A stretch of DNA of 60,163 nt. It comes from an uncultured Opitutaceae bacterium. GTDB lineage: Bacteria > Verrucomicrobiota > Verrucomicrobiia > Opitutales > Opitutaceae. A program made the translations under genes and the position numbers. Where the stretch lies: positions 1 to 60,163 of the forward strand of contig CAIOZY010000023.1 of the NCBI GenBank assembly GCA_903862935.1, in the 5' to 3' direction. Under the pieces are notes generated by a model. The model ran no database searches, was not told the origin of the DNA, and was given only the letters and a program-made list of their open reading frames with translations. Positions 52,122-60,073 of this stretch are shown here, in pieces (the first letter of the stretch is position 1; the number at the start of each line of letters is the position of its first letter).

Positions 52122-53654
52122 ATGAAGCTGCTCCGCGCGCTTGCGGTTCTGGCATTGACCTCGGTGAACACCCACGCGGCCAAGCCGGTGAACACCCAGG
52201 GTTGGTGCCAGGTTGGCAACGGGGATTTCACGGTCATCTCACAGATGAGTCCGTCCGCAACCGCCGTCTGGGCGGATCGGTTGAATCAATTCCTCCATGC
52301 GATGAACGGCAGGCTTCGGGTTGACGGAAGAATCCTCGGGCCCTTCACGATCGTCCTTTTTAGGAACATCGATGACTTCTGGCAATCTGCCCCGGTTCTG
52401 AGTGGCGGTGCCCCTCTTAATTCTCTCGCCGCTTTTTCCCGTGAAGCCGGATGGGGTTCCCTTGCGGCCTCGTGTGAGTTGGGGTCCACGGAGGGTACCC
52501 GGCGGATGATCTTCCAAACGGGGGTCTCCTGGCTCATGAGCGGAGATCACAGGCCGCGTCCGCCCACCCTACAGAAGGGGATAGGGGCTGCGTACTCAAC
52601 CTACGTGATCGAGAACAACGAGGAGGTCTTCGGCCGGCCCATCTATGGGGCCTCCTCGCACATCGTTGGCATCGAAAATCACCCCATGGCGAGCAACGAG
52701 CGCTTCCTTCCGATCGAGGAACTTCTGGCCGTAAGGGACATTAACACGGTCGCGGATCGGCACGACACCCTGATGTTCTCGCTCGAGTCCTGGGGCTTTG
52801 CGCACTTCCTTCTCTTCTCCAAGGACATGGTCCGTCGTCATGCGATGGAGCATCTCCTCGATGCTTTCGCGCACACCTCCGACCCGCATGATGCCCTCAA
52901 GATCGCCTTCGGCGAGGACGCGAGGATCATCAACTCGCTGTTCTTGGACTATATGCGGGGCGGCAATTTCTACGAGGTCACCTGCCCTCTCGAGCCCGCG
53001 CCGCCCCTCCGTTCGCCTGCCCCTGCACCACAGGCCCTGGTCGCCTCGGTCCTAGCCCGGCTCGAGGCCTCGGTGCACAATTTAGATGTGGCCCGGGCAT
53101 ATGCCGAGCAAGCGGTGCGACTGGCGCCGAACGATTCTAGCTCGTACGATGCCTTGGCGATGGTCGATTTCTTTGCGAAGCGTTTTCCGGAGACTGCGGC
53201 CGACTGCCGGGAAGCGATCCGCCTGGAGACCCGCGATGGCTGGACCTGGTTGGAGGCTTCTGAACTGCTCGGCCGGTCTGGCGCAGAAGGTTCCACCCTG
53301 CCGACGCTCCTTCCCATCACCTCCGAGAAAGGGCGTGAGGCGATCAACCTGTGCGAGAAGGCAATTCTCTGCCGCCGGGGTCTCACCGTTGCCTTCGACC
53401 GGATCGCCGCATTGATCCCAATCGCAGATCACGTGACCGAGGACGACGGCAAGTTCCTCGCCCTGGGGCAGACGCTTTTTCCGAACGATGGTTGGATCGA
53501 GATCGGACGGGCCCAATGGGCACGGCGTGTTCACGAACCGGCCCTTGCCCTCAAGCTCCTCGACGATGTGCTGGCCCGCTCGGCAGCGCTCTCGAGCGGA
53601 TCGGTGGAAAAGGCGCGGATGCTGCGTGCCCAGTGGGCTGCCGGCCCAGGCTAA
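52122..53654 (+). CDS. Secreted hypothetical protein, DUF1570/peptidase-MA-like with TPR-like C-terminus
   Basis: A 510-residue protein with a signal peptide (LLRALAVLALTSVNTHA). The first about 290 residues contain GPFTIVLFRNIDDFW, TRRMIFQTGVSWLMS, and a helical segment (FAHFLLFSKDMVRRHAMEHL). This resembles secreted DUF1570-type pseudo-peptidases, but no HExxH zinc motif is present. From about 315 on, helical repeats (LDVARAYAEQAVRLAPNDSS, SYDALAMVDFF) look like TPRs. Function unknown. Confidence 0.75.
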   Translation: MKLLRALAVLALTSVNTHAAKPVNTQGWCQVGNGDFTVISQMSPSATAVWADRLNQFLHAMNGRLRVDGRILGPFTIVLFRNIDDFWQSAPVLSGGAPLNSLAAFSREAGWGSLAASCELGSTEGTRRMIFQTGVSWLMSGDHRPRPPTLQKGIGAAYSTYVIENNEEVFGRPIYGASSHIVGIENHPMASNERFLPIEELLAVRDINTVADRHDTLMFSLESWGFAHFLLFSKDMVRRHAMEHLLDAFAHTSDPHDALKIAFGEDARIINSLFLDYMRGGNFYEVTCPLEPAPPLRSPAPAPQALVASVLARLEASVHNLDVARAYAEQAVRLAPNDSSSYDALAMVDFFAKRFPETAADCREAIRLETRDGWTWLEASELLGRSGAEGSTLPTLLPITSEKGREAINLCEKAILCRRGLTVAFDRIAALIPIADHVTEDDGKFLALGQTLFPNDGWIEIGRAQWARRVHEPALALKLLDDVLARSAALSSGSVEKARMLRAQWAAGPG

Positions 53655-53917
53655 CCGCCCCCGCGGCAGGATCTGTCCGGGCACACTCACGCCTTGCGGC
53701 GTGGAGGCCGACTGGAACGTCACAAGTCTTGGAGCCTTCTGGGCGCTCCTTATCGACGCGCCAATTCACAGGCACCCGGTTCAAGGGCCCGCGTGGTTGC
53801 GGCTCAGAGGATCTGCGATCAACCACATCGGGGATTCCGGTGCCCTCGCCAGCATCAAGAGGGAGATACCATCCTCATAAGTCTTGAAAGAATGGGGCTC
53901 ACCGCGAGAATCCCCTT

Positions 53918-54883
53918 GTGTCTGCGCCCCTTGTTCGACGCATCTACCGGCGCGCCTACTGGTTTCCCAGAGATCTGGTAGCGCTGACGAGAGCTCACTG
54001 GCCCCAGCATATCATCTATTTTGGTGGAAAGGGTTTCGGGGACGACCTGCTCCTGGGAGCCGTCGCTATGGAGCTTCACCGCCGGGGCCTCAAACGCGTT
54101 GCGGTCATTACGCGGCTGGGCGAAATCTTTGAAAACTTCCCTTCCCCCCTAACTATCCTGGACGAGCGCAATTGGGGCACGCTAGAGGCCCAACTGCGGT
54201 TCGGCCGGCGGGCGGCCAAGGCCGAGTATTACCGGGGTTTCAAGGAACCCGACCAGGACATCTGGGGGCCCTACCACCTAATTGGTGAGATGTGTTACAG
54301 GGTTGGGATCCGAGGTTCGGTCGAGTTGCGCCCATACTTTTTCCTCAGCCCGGAAGAGCGCAAGGCGGGCCGCCTTGTTGATAACCAGGCCGTGATCCAG
54401 TGCACCGATGAGACGAGTCGCAGCCCCAACCACCTCAAGTTCTGGATCCGAGAGCGCCACCAGGACGTGGTGGACCAGAATAGGCACCGCTTGAATTTTG
54501 TGCAGCTGGGAGGCGCCGGGGACCCTCCGCTCAGGGGCGTTCTGGATCTGCGTGGGCGCACCAGCATCCGCCAGACCGCCGCCGTCCTCGCCGAAAGCCG
54601 CCTAATGATCGGCTATGTCGGGTTTCAGATGCACCTTGCCCGCGCCGTGGAATGCCCCGGAGTGATCATCTACGGCGGTCGGGAGCACCCCGCTCAGACC
54701 GGATATTGCTGCAACGAAAACCTGTACACCGCTCTGCCCTGTGCTCCCTGCTGGCATCGGAACAACTGTGACTTGGGCCATGAATGCATGCAACGGATCA
54801 CGGCCGCCGATGTCACCGAATCCGTAAGCCGGATCCTTTCCCGACCTCGCTCTCCGCTGGCAACTGAAAGCCAAGAAGTCTAA
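53918..54883 (+). CDS. Glycosyltransferase family 9-like (heptosyltransferase) protein
   Basis: A 321-residue GT-B enzyme starting with GTG. The acceptor half has FGGKGFGDDLLLGAVAMEL, and the donor half has the family core LDLRGRTSIRQTAAVLAESR, MIGYVGFQMHLARAVECPGV and IIYGGREHP. The stretch LPCAPCWHRNNCDLGHECM carries four Cys and resembles the Cys cluster after the donor site in some GT9 proteins. It likely adds a sugar to a surface glycan. It stands apart from LPS gene clusters. Confidence 0.82.
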   Translation: MSAPLVRRIYRRAYWFPRDLVALTRAHWPQHIIYFGGKGFGDDLLLGAVAMELHRRGLKRVAVITRLGEIFENFPSPLTILDERNWGTLEAQLRFGRRAAKAEYYRGFKEPDQDIWGPYHLIGEMCYRVGIRGSVELRPYFFLSPEERKAGRLVDNQAVIQCTDETSRSPNHLKFWIRERHQDVVDQNRHRLNFVQLGGAGDPPLRGVLDLRGRTSIRQTAAVLAESRLMIGYVGFQMHLARAVECPGVIIYGGREHPAQTGYCCNENLYTALPCAPCWHRNNCDLGHECMQRITAADVTESVSRILSRPRSPLATESQEV

Positions 54884-55383
54884 GCCCCATAGTTTCCCCG
54901 TATGCTGCAAGTACCGGGAGTCGAGCGACACTGGGACGGATCGTGAGAATGTCAGGTGCCCGGAACTCAGGGATGATGCAGCCCCGTTGGTGAGACATAC
55001 CCAGAGGTTAGAAAAGCCTCAAAGCGCTTCATCTCCAGATAGCTTTATCAAACAGGAATTGGTGGAAGTGGCGGGAGTTGAGATCGATCTGTGTAATGTG
55101 TGTAAGACATTAGCAAACAGATAAAAGAGAGTCGTTCAGTGGATCAATTTTTGAGGAAAATTGGCAAGAACCGGCCAAGAATCATCCCGGGCGCGTCTAC
55201 GGGAGCTTTGGGCCCACCTGAAGGTATTGCCCCGGTCCCTTGGCGCCTGGAGTTACCGTAGCCCCGCCAACACCGGTGCAGCGCCGGCTTCCCAGTGGAC
55301 ATGGCTGCGGTCGCGACCGGACAGTCTAGTCAGACAGTGACGTTGGCTCCTAGGCAACCGATGTCCGTTTCTACAAGCGCCGA
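54884..55383. other. Gene-free stretch, start of lower-GC accessory region
   Basis: 500 bp with no convincing frame on either strand. Base composition is AT-richer (for example 55070-55150) than the chromosome-like part to the left. No inverted repeats of note. It may be a decayed insertion. Confidence 0.4.
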
Positions 55384-55482
55384 TTACCGCGCTTTCTTTG
55401 CCCGCTTTGCCGCTTTTCTCTCCTTGGGTGTTTTCAATGGCGCTTTCCTTGTCTGTTTCCTGGAGTCTTGTGCCTTCGACAT
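55384..55482 (-). CDS. Small basic protein of 32 residues, unknown function
   Basis: A 32-residue frame (starts MSKAQDSRKQ, ends AKRAKKAR) that is about 40% Lys/Arg with a repeated KAxK pattern. The Shine-Dalgarno AAGGA lies 5 nt upstream of the ATG on the minus strand (about 55488-55492). I recall small Lys-rich proteins of this type (MxKSQDxKK...KTxKEKKAAK) in Verrucomicrobiota and other genomes, but cannot name one. Basic charge and size suggest nucleic-acid or ribosome contact; inference only. Confidence 0.6.
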   Translation of the reverse strand: MSKAQDSRKQTRKAPLKTPKERKAAKRAKKAR

Positions 55483-55961
55483 GTTTTTCCTTGGTTGATG
55501 TTGGCCGGCAGAGAGGAGAAGGGCAGTGTTGGACCGGCGCCTCGATGACGGGAATGACCCTGTGCCGTGCGGTTTGCAACGGCTAAGCTTCCGACTTGAA
55601 AGTTGGGCGATGATGCAACGCGCGTCCGGCAACGGCAAAGCTAATCTCCCGGCGGGGGGCTGTTTCGGTGCACTCCTTCTCCACGGAACAAGCAGTCCGG
55701 CACCCATTCACTTGCCGACAACGTATCGATTGTGTGGGAGGGTGGTCGGCTTTGGCGGGGATGGGCGAGGCTCGGCGTAATCAATACTGTCGTTCCGGCC
55801 GTGGAGGACGATGCCGATCACCAGCCACTTGTTTCATCAGGTTTGCGCGGCGCGTGGACGACAGGACAGACACATGCGTTGGCGCGAGTTGTAGGCTCCT
55901 TTGGAGTGAGCCCATGTACGGGCAAGCACGACCAACGTCGGTTGTCTGCCGACGTTTCAAC
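55483..55961. other. Gene-free stretch between the small basic protein gene and infA
   Basis: 480 bp without a supported gene. Frames such as one around 55730-55990 on the plus strand have no recognisable motif. A perfect 8-bp hairpin AACGTCGG/CCGACGTT (55934-55941 and 55949-55956) lies 6 bp after the infA stop and could stabilise or end its transcript, but has no T run. Confidence 0.4.
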
Positions 55962-56294
55962 TCAATATCGTCGGCGAACGGGCGGACGGTAGGTTGAATT
56001 GGTTTCCTTCAACCGAAACGTAATTCGCGCCTTGTTTATGTCGTAAGGGCTCATTTCCATTTTCACCATGTCCCCGGCGGCAATCTTGATATAATGCTTT
56101 CGCAGTTTGCCCGAGATGTGCCCCAGGACGACGTGGCCGTTCGCCAACTGCACCCGGAACATTGTCCCCGGTAGGACCGTGATGACCTTGCCCTCCAATT
56201 CAATGGCGTCGCCTTCAGAGGCCGTTGAGGCGGGAGCTTGAGTCGTTTGGGTAGCAGTCGATAGGATTGTTTTCAGAGCCGCAGTAAGACCCAT
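55962..56294 (-). CDS. infA: Translation initiation factor IF-1 paralogue with N- and C-terminal extensions
   Basis: A 110-residue protein whose core (residues about 32-100; [56 protein letters not shown]) is a complete S1/OB-fold IF-1. It binds the A site of the 30S subunit. A 30-residue Ala/Thr-rich N-terminal extension and a basic tail (RPPVRRRY) are added; typical IF-1 has about 72 residues. I set the start at the ATG at 56294; translation further upstream would run into the IS. It may be a second, accessory IF-1. The IS3 element begins only 70 bp upstream. Confidence 0.87.
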   Translation of the reverse strand: MGLTAALKTILSTATQTTQAPASTASEGDAIELEGKVITVLPGTMFRVQLANGHVVLGHISGKLRKHYIKIAAGDMVKMEMSPYDINKARITFRLKETNSTYRPPVRRRY

Positions 56295-56496
56295 ATCGAG
56301 CTCTTGGCAAGACTTCGAGTGAACTCTCTCAGCGCTTCGATGGCATCTGTGGCAAGAGTTGAGTAGTGAGAGGGACCCCATCGGTTAGACAGGGGATCGG
56401 CTAAAATAAGAATAAATAGGGAGGGAGGGGTCGAAGGGGAGGGAGCGAAGCTCCCGCCCCTTCCGGAACCGGAGACTGTGAAATGGCAGGAAGGAA

Positions 56497-57372
56497 TCAA
56501 GCATTGGCTACGGCGTGTTGGGTCTGGCGATACATCTCGGAGGGCGTCGCTCCGCCGTGGGAGCGGTGCGGTCGGAGGTCGTTGTAGAAGCGGAAGAACG
56601 TGTCGAGCTGGGCGTGGCCGTCGATCAGCGAGACGTAGTCCTTGGGGTAAATCTCGTCGTACTTTACGGTGCGCCACAGCCGCTCGATGAAGATGTTGTC
56701 GATGGCCCGACCCCGGCCATCCATCGAGATGCGGATCGGCCGGTCCTTGAAGACTCCGAGCCACTCGGCGCTGGTGAACTGACTACCCTGATCGGTGTTG
56801 AAGATCTCCGGGTTGCCGTACTGTGCCAGTGCCCGCCGGAGGGCCCGGGCGCAGAAGCCAGCGTCGAGCGTGTTCGACAACTCCCAGGCGAGCACTTTGC
56901 GGCTGTACCAGTCCATGATCGCAACCAGGTAGGCACTGCCGCCTCGGATCGGAACGTAGGTGATGTCGGCGCTCCAAACCTGGTTCGGCCTGGTAACCTC
57001 GACACCGCGCAGCAGATACGGATAAACCGGATGGTCCGGATGCGGCCGAGACAGACCCCGGCGCTTCAACATCAGTGCCTCAAGGCCCATTTTGCGCATC
57101 AAGCGCTGCACCCGTTTGCGGTTCACCCGCCAGCCTTCCCGGGTGAGCCAATAGACGAAATTGCGCGAGCCGAACTGGGGATAAGCCATGTGCAACTCGT
57201 CGATCGCCCGCATCAGCGCCAGGTTCTGCGCCGACTGAGGCCGCGGGCGATAGTAATGCGTCGCCCGCGGCACGCCCAAGAACTCGCATTGGCGCTTCAC
57301 TGTCACCTTCGGATGCTCCTTCTCAATCAGGCCCCGGCGGCGATCACAGTCCAAGCTCCTCAACTTTTTTTT
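56497..57372 (-). CDS. IS3 family transposase OrfB (DDE integrase)
   Basis: The catalytic half of the OrfAB transposase. It has the HTH_21 region (RRGLIEKEHPKVTVKRQCEF), a rve core with the first Asp in SADITYVPI, second Asp in NTDQGSQFTSAEW and Glu in FIERLWRTVKYDEIY, so the DDE triad is intact. It is read by -1 slippage on an A9 run (minus strand, T at 57365-57373), where orfA WAKKKV becomes RKKKLRSLD. The frame alone extends to 57453 but overlaps orfA there. Confidence 0.94.
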   Translation of the reverse strand, partial: KKKLRSLDCDRRRGLIEKEHPKVTVKRQCEFLGVPRATHYYRPRPQSAQNLALMRAIDELHMAYPQFGSRNFVYWLTREGWRVNRKRVQRLMRKMGLEALMLKRRGLSRPHPDHPVYPYLLRGVEVTRPNQVWSADITYVPIRGGSAYLVAIMDWYSRKVLAWELSNTLDAGFCARALRRALAQYGNPEIFNTDQGSQFTSAEWLGVFKDRPIRISMDGRGRAIDNIFIERLWRTVKYDEIYPKDYVSLIDGHAQLDTFFRFYNDLRPHRSHGGATPSEMYRQTQHAVANA

Positions 57373-57634
57373 TCGCCCAATCGTTCTCAACCTGCAGTTG
57401 GCCGATTTTGCGGTACAGCTCCTTCTCGCGCTCGGCGGCGGCCTGCGGGTCATGGTCGGTTCTCTTGCCGAACAGCTCGGGCAGGCGTTCGGCGATCTCT
57501 TTCTTCCAGGCGGTCACCTGTGTCGGGTGCACCCCGTATCGGGCTGAAATCACGTGGACGGGCTCTATGCCCTTCAGGGCTTCCAACGCGACCTTGGCTT
57601 TGAACTCAGCATTGTGTTGGCGTCTCTTTGACAT
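57344..57634 (-). CDS. IS3 family transposase OrfA
   Basis: A 96-residue protein with the HTH_Tnp_1 fold (MSKRRQHNAEFKAKVALEAL, ISARYGVHPTQVTAWKKEI) and a leucine-zipper-like helix (AAAEREKELYRKIGQLQVEN). It binds the IS ends and, alone, usually lowers transposition; the OrfAB fusion does the cutting. The stop lies just past the A9 slip site. Confidence 0.95.
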   Translation of the reverse strand: MSKRRQHNAEFKAKVALEALKGIEPVHVISARYGVHPTQVTAWKKEIAERLPELFGKRTDHDPQAAAEREKELYRKIGQLQVENDWAKKKVEELGL

Positions 57635-57776
57635 GGCGGGATCGGTTTTTTATCTAACGGGACCGATCCCCGATGTCTAACTTTTGGGGTCCCTCTCATA
57701 GTGGACGTTGCGCCCGTCTTCGGGCTGCTGGACACCGACCGCGGCGCGGCAAGCCTCTTGAAAAGGAAATCTCTTA

Positions 57777-57980
57777 ATGGTCACTGTCTTCTGCGTCTTC
57801 CTGGCAAAGCCAACTCTCGATCGCTCCTATTATGCCCACGTTCCGATCTGGCTGCGCCCTCTGCCCGTTTGTCGCATTGTTGCGTGCCAGCGGACTTGGG
57901 AACTCGGGTTTCAAGCCGCTGATAAGGATGAGGCAACAATTTCGAGCGAGCTGATTATGAAACTAATGACCAATGAATAA
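57777..57980 (+). CDS. Possible small protein, 67 residues, unrecognised
   Basis: The frame has a good Shine-Dalgarno (AAGGAAA, 57763-57769, 7 nt before the ATG) but no family motif. It begins with a hydrophobic stretch (MVTVFCVFLAKP) and ends in a charged tail. It may be the remains of a longer gene, cut off by the IS3 insertion 75 bp upstream. Weak support. Confidence 0.25.
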   Translation: MVTVFCVFLAKPTLDRSYYAHVPIWLRPLPVCRIVACQRTWELGFQAADKDEATISSELIMKLMTNE

Positions 57981-58538
57981 GATAGTGGGCCTTACTGGCC
58001 ATTGTCCGAACTGTCCTTTACGAGAATCCGTCAGTTTAGGGTATCCCCACACCCCTCCCCACAGCGGGGATACCCTGCGATGGCAGATTAGCCTTTCACG
58101 GCAACGACTTAAGGCCTGTTCACCCGCCTTGCTCTATCCCCGAGGTCGGTCGGTTTTAGGTCGCTCGTCGCAGACTCCTCGCTCTCCAAAAACCTCCCTC
58201 CTTCCGTCGCTCACGCGACGGTTCACGGGTTCACACACACGGACGGGTTGGCCTGTAAAGGACATCATGTCCTTTACGAGTCCCGGAACGGGTTGGAACC
58301 CGTAAGAGCGGGTTCGACGCTCACGGAGAGATGCGCCTTGCCTTCGCTCTCACGGCTCCGGCAAGGCGCATCCACCCGCTCGCAGTTCTTCTTTGGGAAA
58401 GAAGCAAAACCCGTGGCCAAGAGCGACGGGTTGGGAAGAAGACCAGGGGACACAATGACCACGACTTCGCTGTCGGTTAGGGCAGGCAAGAGCCAAGACA
58501 GCTTGAAGTCTTGAACCACCAAATCATGATCCACACTC
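57981..58538. repeat. Hairpin-rich non-coding block
   Basis: No gene is supported here. Perfect inverted repeats include GGGTATCCCC/GGGGATACCC (58039-58048, 58066-58075) and CCGTCGC-TCAC-GCGACGG (58204-58221). There are also a 23-bp palindrome around C58266 (58255-58277) and GATGCGCCTTGCC/GGCAAGGCGCATC (58330-58342, 58360-58372). TGTCCTTTACGAG occurs twice, near 58013 and 58269. Density of exact hairpins suggests an origin, transfer or recombination site, or a structured RNA. Confidence 0.65.
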
Positions 58539-58919
58539 ATGGCCGGTAAACCAAAAAGCCTGATGGACATACTTGCATCTCAGTTCCCCAACCTGGTTTC
58601 TTTCAACGTTGAGGTCCGAGAGCGGTGCCGCGAGTTAGATCCGCGTTTTGCGGAGTGGACTTATGGTCCCGGTGACACAAATGAAATCGGGCGCCGGACG
58701 GAGCTGAAACACGATCGGACTGTGGAGACGACCTGCGAGTTTGACCCGCTTGAACCAGTGCGATTGGCCGCGCTTGAGCGGAAGACGACGAGATCGGGGA
58801 AACTGCGCGCATACCACACTGATGAAAGCTTCTCCGTTTCGCGGGGCTACCAAGTTAAGTTGGTCTATAAGCCGGAAGCAGACCCAGACCCAGCTCAACC
58901 ACCTACGGCGCCCTCGTAG
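58539..58919 (+). CDS. Hypothetical protein of the mobile island
   Basis: A 126-residue soluble protein (MAGKPKSLMDILASQFPNLV) with mixed charges, a Pro-rich tail and no motif I recognise. It has no clear Shine-Dalgarno. Codon use is less GC-biased than in the chromosome-like part. Located between a hairpin block and another small gene in an island next to a conjugation-type ATPase. Likely accessory. Confidence 0.5.
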   Translation: MAGKPKSLMDILASQFPNLVSFNVEVRERCRELDPRFAEWTYGPGDTNEIGRRTELKHDRTVETTCEFDPLEPVRLAALERKTTRSGKLRAYHTDESFSVSRGYQVKLVYKPEADPDPAQPPTAPS

Positions 58920-59085
58920 GCGTGAATCCGAACGGGAAGCCCCCGCGTCGTTCGCCTCCGCCCTCTTTCCATTGTACCAGCCGGTCAACGCTCACGCGTT
59001 GACTACGGCCGGTGAGTCAAGAGTGCGGCCGGCTCACTGGCCGCCCGCGAAGGTCGAAATTACCAGCCAATTTCAACTCACTTGC

Positions 59086-59283
59086 ATGACGTTCATTGAA
59101 CAGTTCGAACAGGAGTTCGCGCGCAAGCTCGAAGCCTGCGTCGCTGACGAAGAGCTCATTCGCTGGGTTTCCGAGAAGGTTCTCGAAAGCTACAGGAATG
59201 GCATCACTGCTGGCCAAAAAGGCGCCACGGTGAAACGCCAGGGGAAGAGCCGCAGGCGCGGTCCTTTCGGGAACCCCGAATAG
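59086..59283 (+). CDS. Small hypothetical protein, 65 residues, mobile-island type
   Basis: Starts at the ATG at 59086 (MTFIEQFEQEFARKLEACVA); a longer frame upstream runs through a hairpin and is less likely. The product is helical, with a basic tail (VKRQGKSRRRGPFGNPE) that could bind nucleic acid. It is followed at once by a strong terminator (59296), which supports a real transcribed gene. Function unknown. Confidence 0.6.
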   Translation: MTFIEQFEQEFARKLEACVADEELIRWVSEKVLESYRNGITAGQKGATVKRQGKSRRRGPFGNPE

Positions 59284-59295
59284 CCCGAAACGAGG

Positions 59296-59320
59296 AGTCC
59301 CGCCGTTTGGCGGGACTTTT
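59296..59320 (+). terminator. Rho-independent terminator
   Basis: 9-bp stem AGTCCCGCC/GGCGGGACT (59296-59304, 59309-59317) with loop GTTT and T4. It closes the gene at 59086. Confidence 0.88.
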
Positions 59321-59415
59321 CTCGTGCAAGTGTTCGCGGGACGTGCCCCGACCCCCATGAGCCCCCTGCCGGTTTCCTCCCCCAGGGGGCGTAATTTCAG
59401 GCTTCGCTCGTTATC

Positions 59416-59452
59416 GCCGGGAATTACCGGCTTCTCTCCGTCAATTTGACGG
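59416..59452. promoter_or_regulatory. Two palindromes upstream of the gene at 59469
   Basis: GCCGG/CCGGC (59416-59420, 59427-59431) and a perfect CCGTCAA-T-TTGACGG (59438-59452) lie 17-50 bp before the ATG. They may be operator sites for a small repressor. Confidence 0.35.
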
Positions 59453-59468
59453 ATAAGATACTTCGCCA

Positions 59469-59882
59469 ATGAAGGAGCCTTGGACACCTGAGAAGGTTCG
59501 GGTCAAAGTCGAACTGCTTACGCAGTCGAATAGTCCTTACGTTTCGAAGTATGGGAACGTGGAATTCATTGTGCGGCGGAATATGGTCGCCGAAGATTGG
59601 CCAGACGAAGTTCTGATAGGCGTGATTGAGAAAGGCCCAATGGCCGAGGTTCTGCCAAAGATTTGCGCGGAAGTCCTAGAAAAGCGACGGAATGAGGCAC
59701 GGTGGCGGGTCGAGCAGCAAGACCGCCAAGCCACCAAAGAAGCGCTTGCTGATATTAAACGAGCCGCCGAAACTGGGCCAACGCCTCATTGGTCAACGGT
59801 GCCAATTTTTTGGATTCTGCTCGCCACATTAGGAGTCGCTGCAATTGCAGCATGGCCAGTCGTTCGATCTTGGTTTAGGTAA
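59469..59882 (+). CDS. Hypothetical tail-anchored membrane protein of the mobile island
   Basis: A 137-residue protein with a mixed alpha/beta N-terminal part (VRVKVELLTQSNSPYVSKYG), a helical charged middle (EVLEKRRNEARWRVEQQDRQ) and one C-terminal transmembrane helix (VPIFWILLATLGVAAIAAW). No family recognised. It directly precedes the interrupted ATPase gene (12 bp) and may belong to a transfer apparatus; inference from position. Confidence 0.6.
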   Translation: MKEPWTPEKVRVKVELLTQSNSPYVSKYGNVEFIVRRNMVAEDWPDEVLIGVIEKGPMAEVLPKICAEVLEKRRNEARWRVEQQDRQATKEALADIKRAAETGPTPHWSTVPIFWILLATLGVAAIAAWPVVRSWFR

Positions 59883-59893
59883 TACGAGGCTCC

Positions 59894-60073
59894 ATGCCTT
59901 CACCCACTGGCAACGACCTCAATCTCGGCATTCTCGCCGGAGGTAAGGCTTCGCTCACCCTTTCCCGCACGGAGCGGGATAAGCACCTTTACGTCTGCGG
60001 CGGCACGGGCACGGGGAAGAGTAAGTTCAGACCTCCTGACCTAGGCCCCGTCAAAATGTCCGCTTTCTGGTGA
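59894..60073 (+). pseudogene. Conjugation-type (TraD/VirD4/HerA-like) ATPase, interrupted after Walker A
   Basis: The frame reads MPSPTGNDLNLGILAGGKAS, LTLSRTERDKHLYVCGGTGT, GKSKF, a classical N-terminal core of T4SS coupling proteins and DUF87-type ATPases with Walker A GGTGTGKS at residues 36-43. After codon 45 (about 60028) the sequence no longer fits and a stop follows at 60071-60073. The right flank looks like the end of another element. The gene is truncated by at least several hundred codons. Confidence 0.72.

Larger units (their letters stand above)
56364..57701 (-). mobile_element. Insertion sequence of the IS3 family, intact, with 3-bp target duplication
   Basis: The element spans 56367-57698 (1332 bp). 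The terminal inverted repeats begin TGAGAGGGACCCC at both ends and match over about 34 bp with a few differences (left 56367-56400, right 57665-57698). The target duplication TAG is seen at 56364-56366 and 57699-57701. It carries orfA and orfB joined by a probable -1 frameshift. With complete ends, TSD and frames it looks recent and possibly active. Confidence 0.95.

Noticed and set aside
56440-56470. GGGAGCGAAGCTCCC as an independent terminator
   Set aside because: It lies within the IS between its end and orfB, without a T run; treated as part of the IS.
57981-58400. The hairpin block as a CRISPR array
   Set aside because: The repeats are individually different inverted repeats, not regularly spaced direct repeats, and no cas gene is near.
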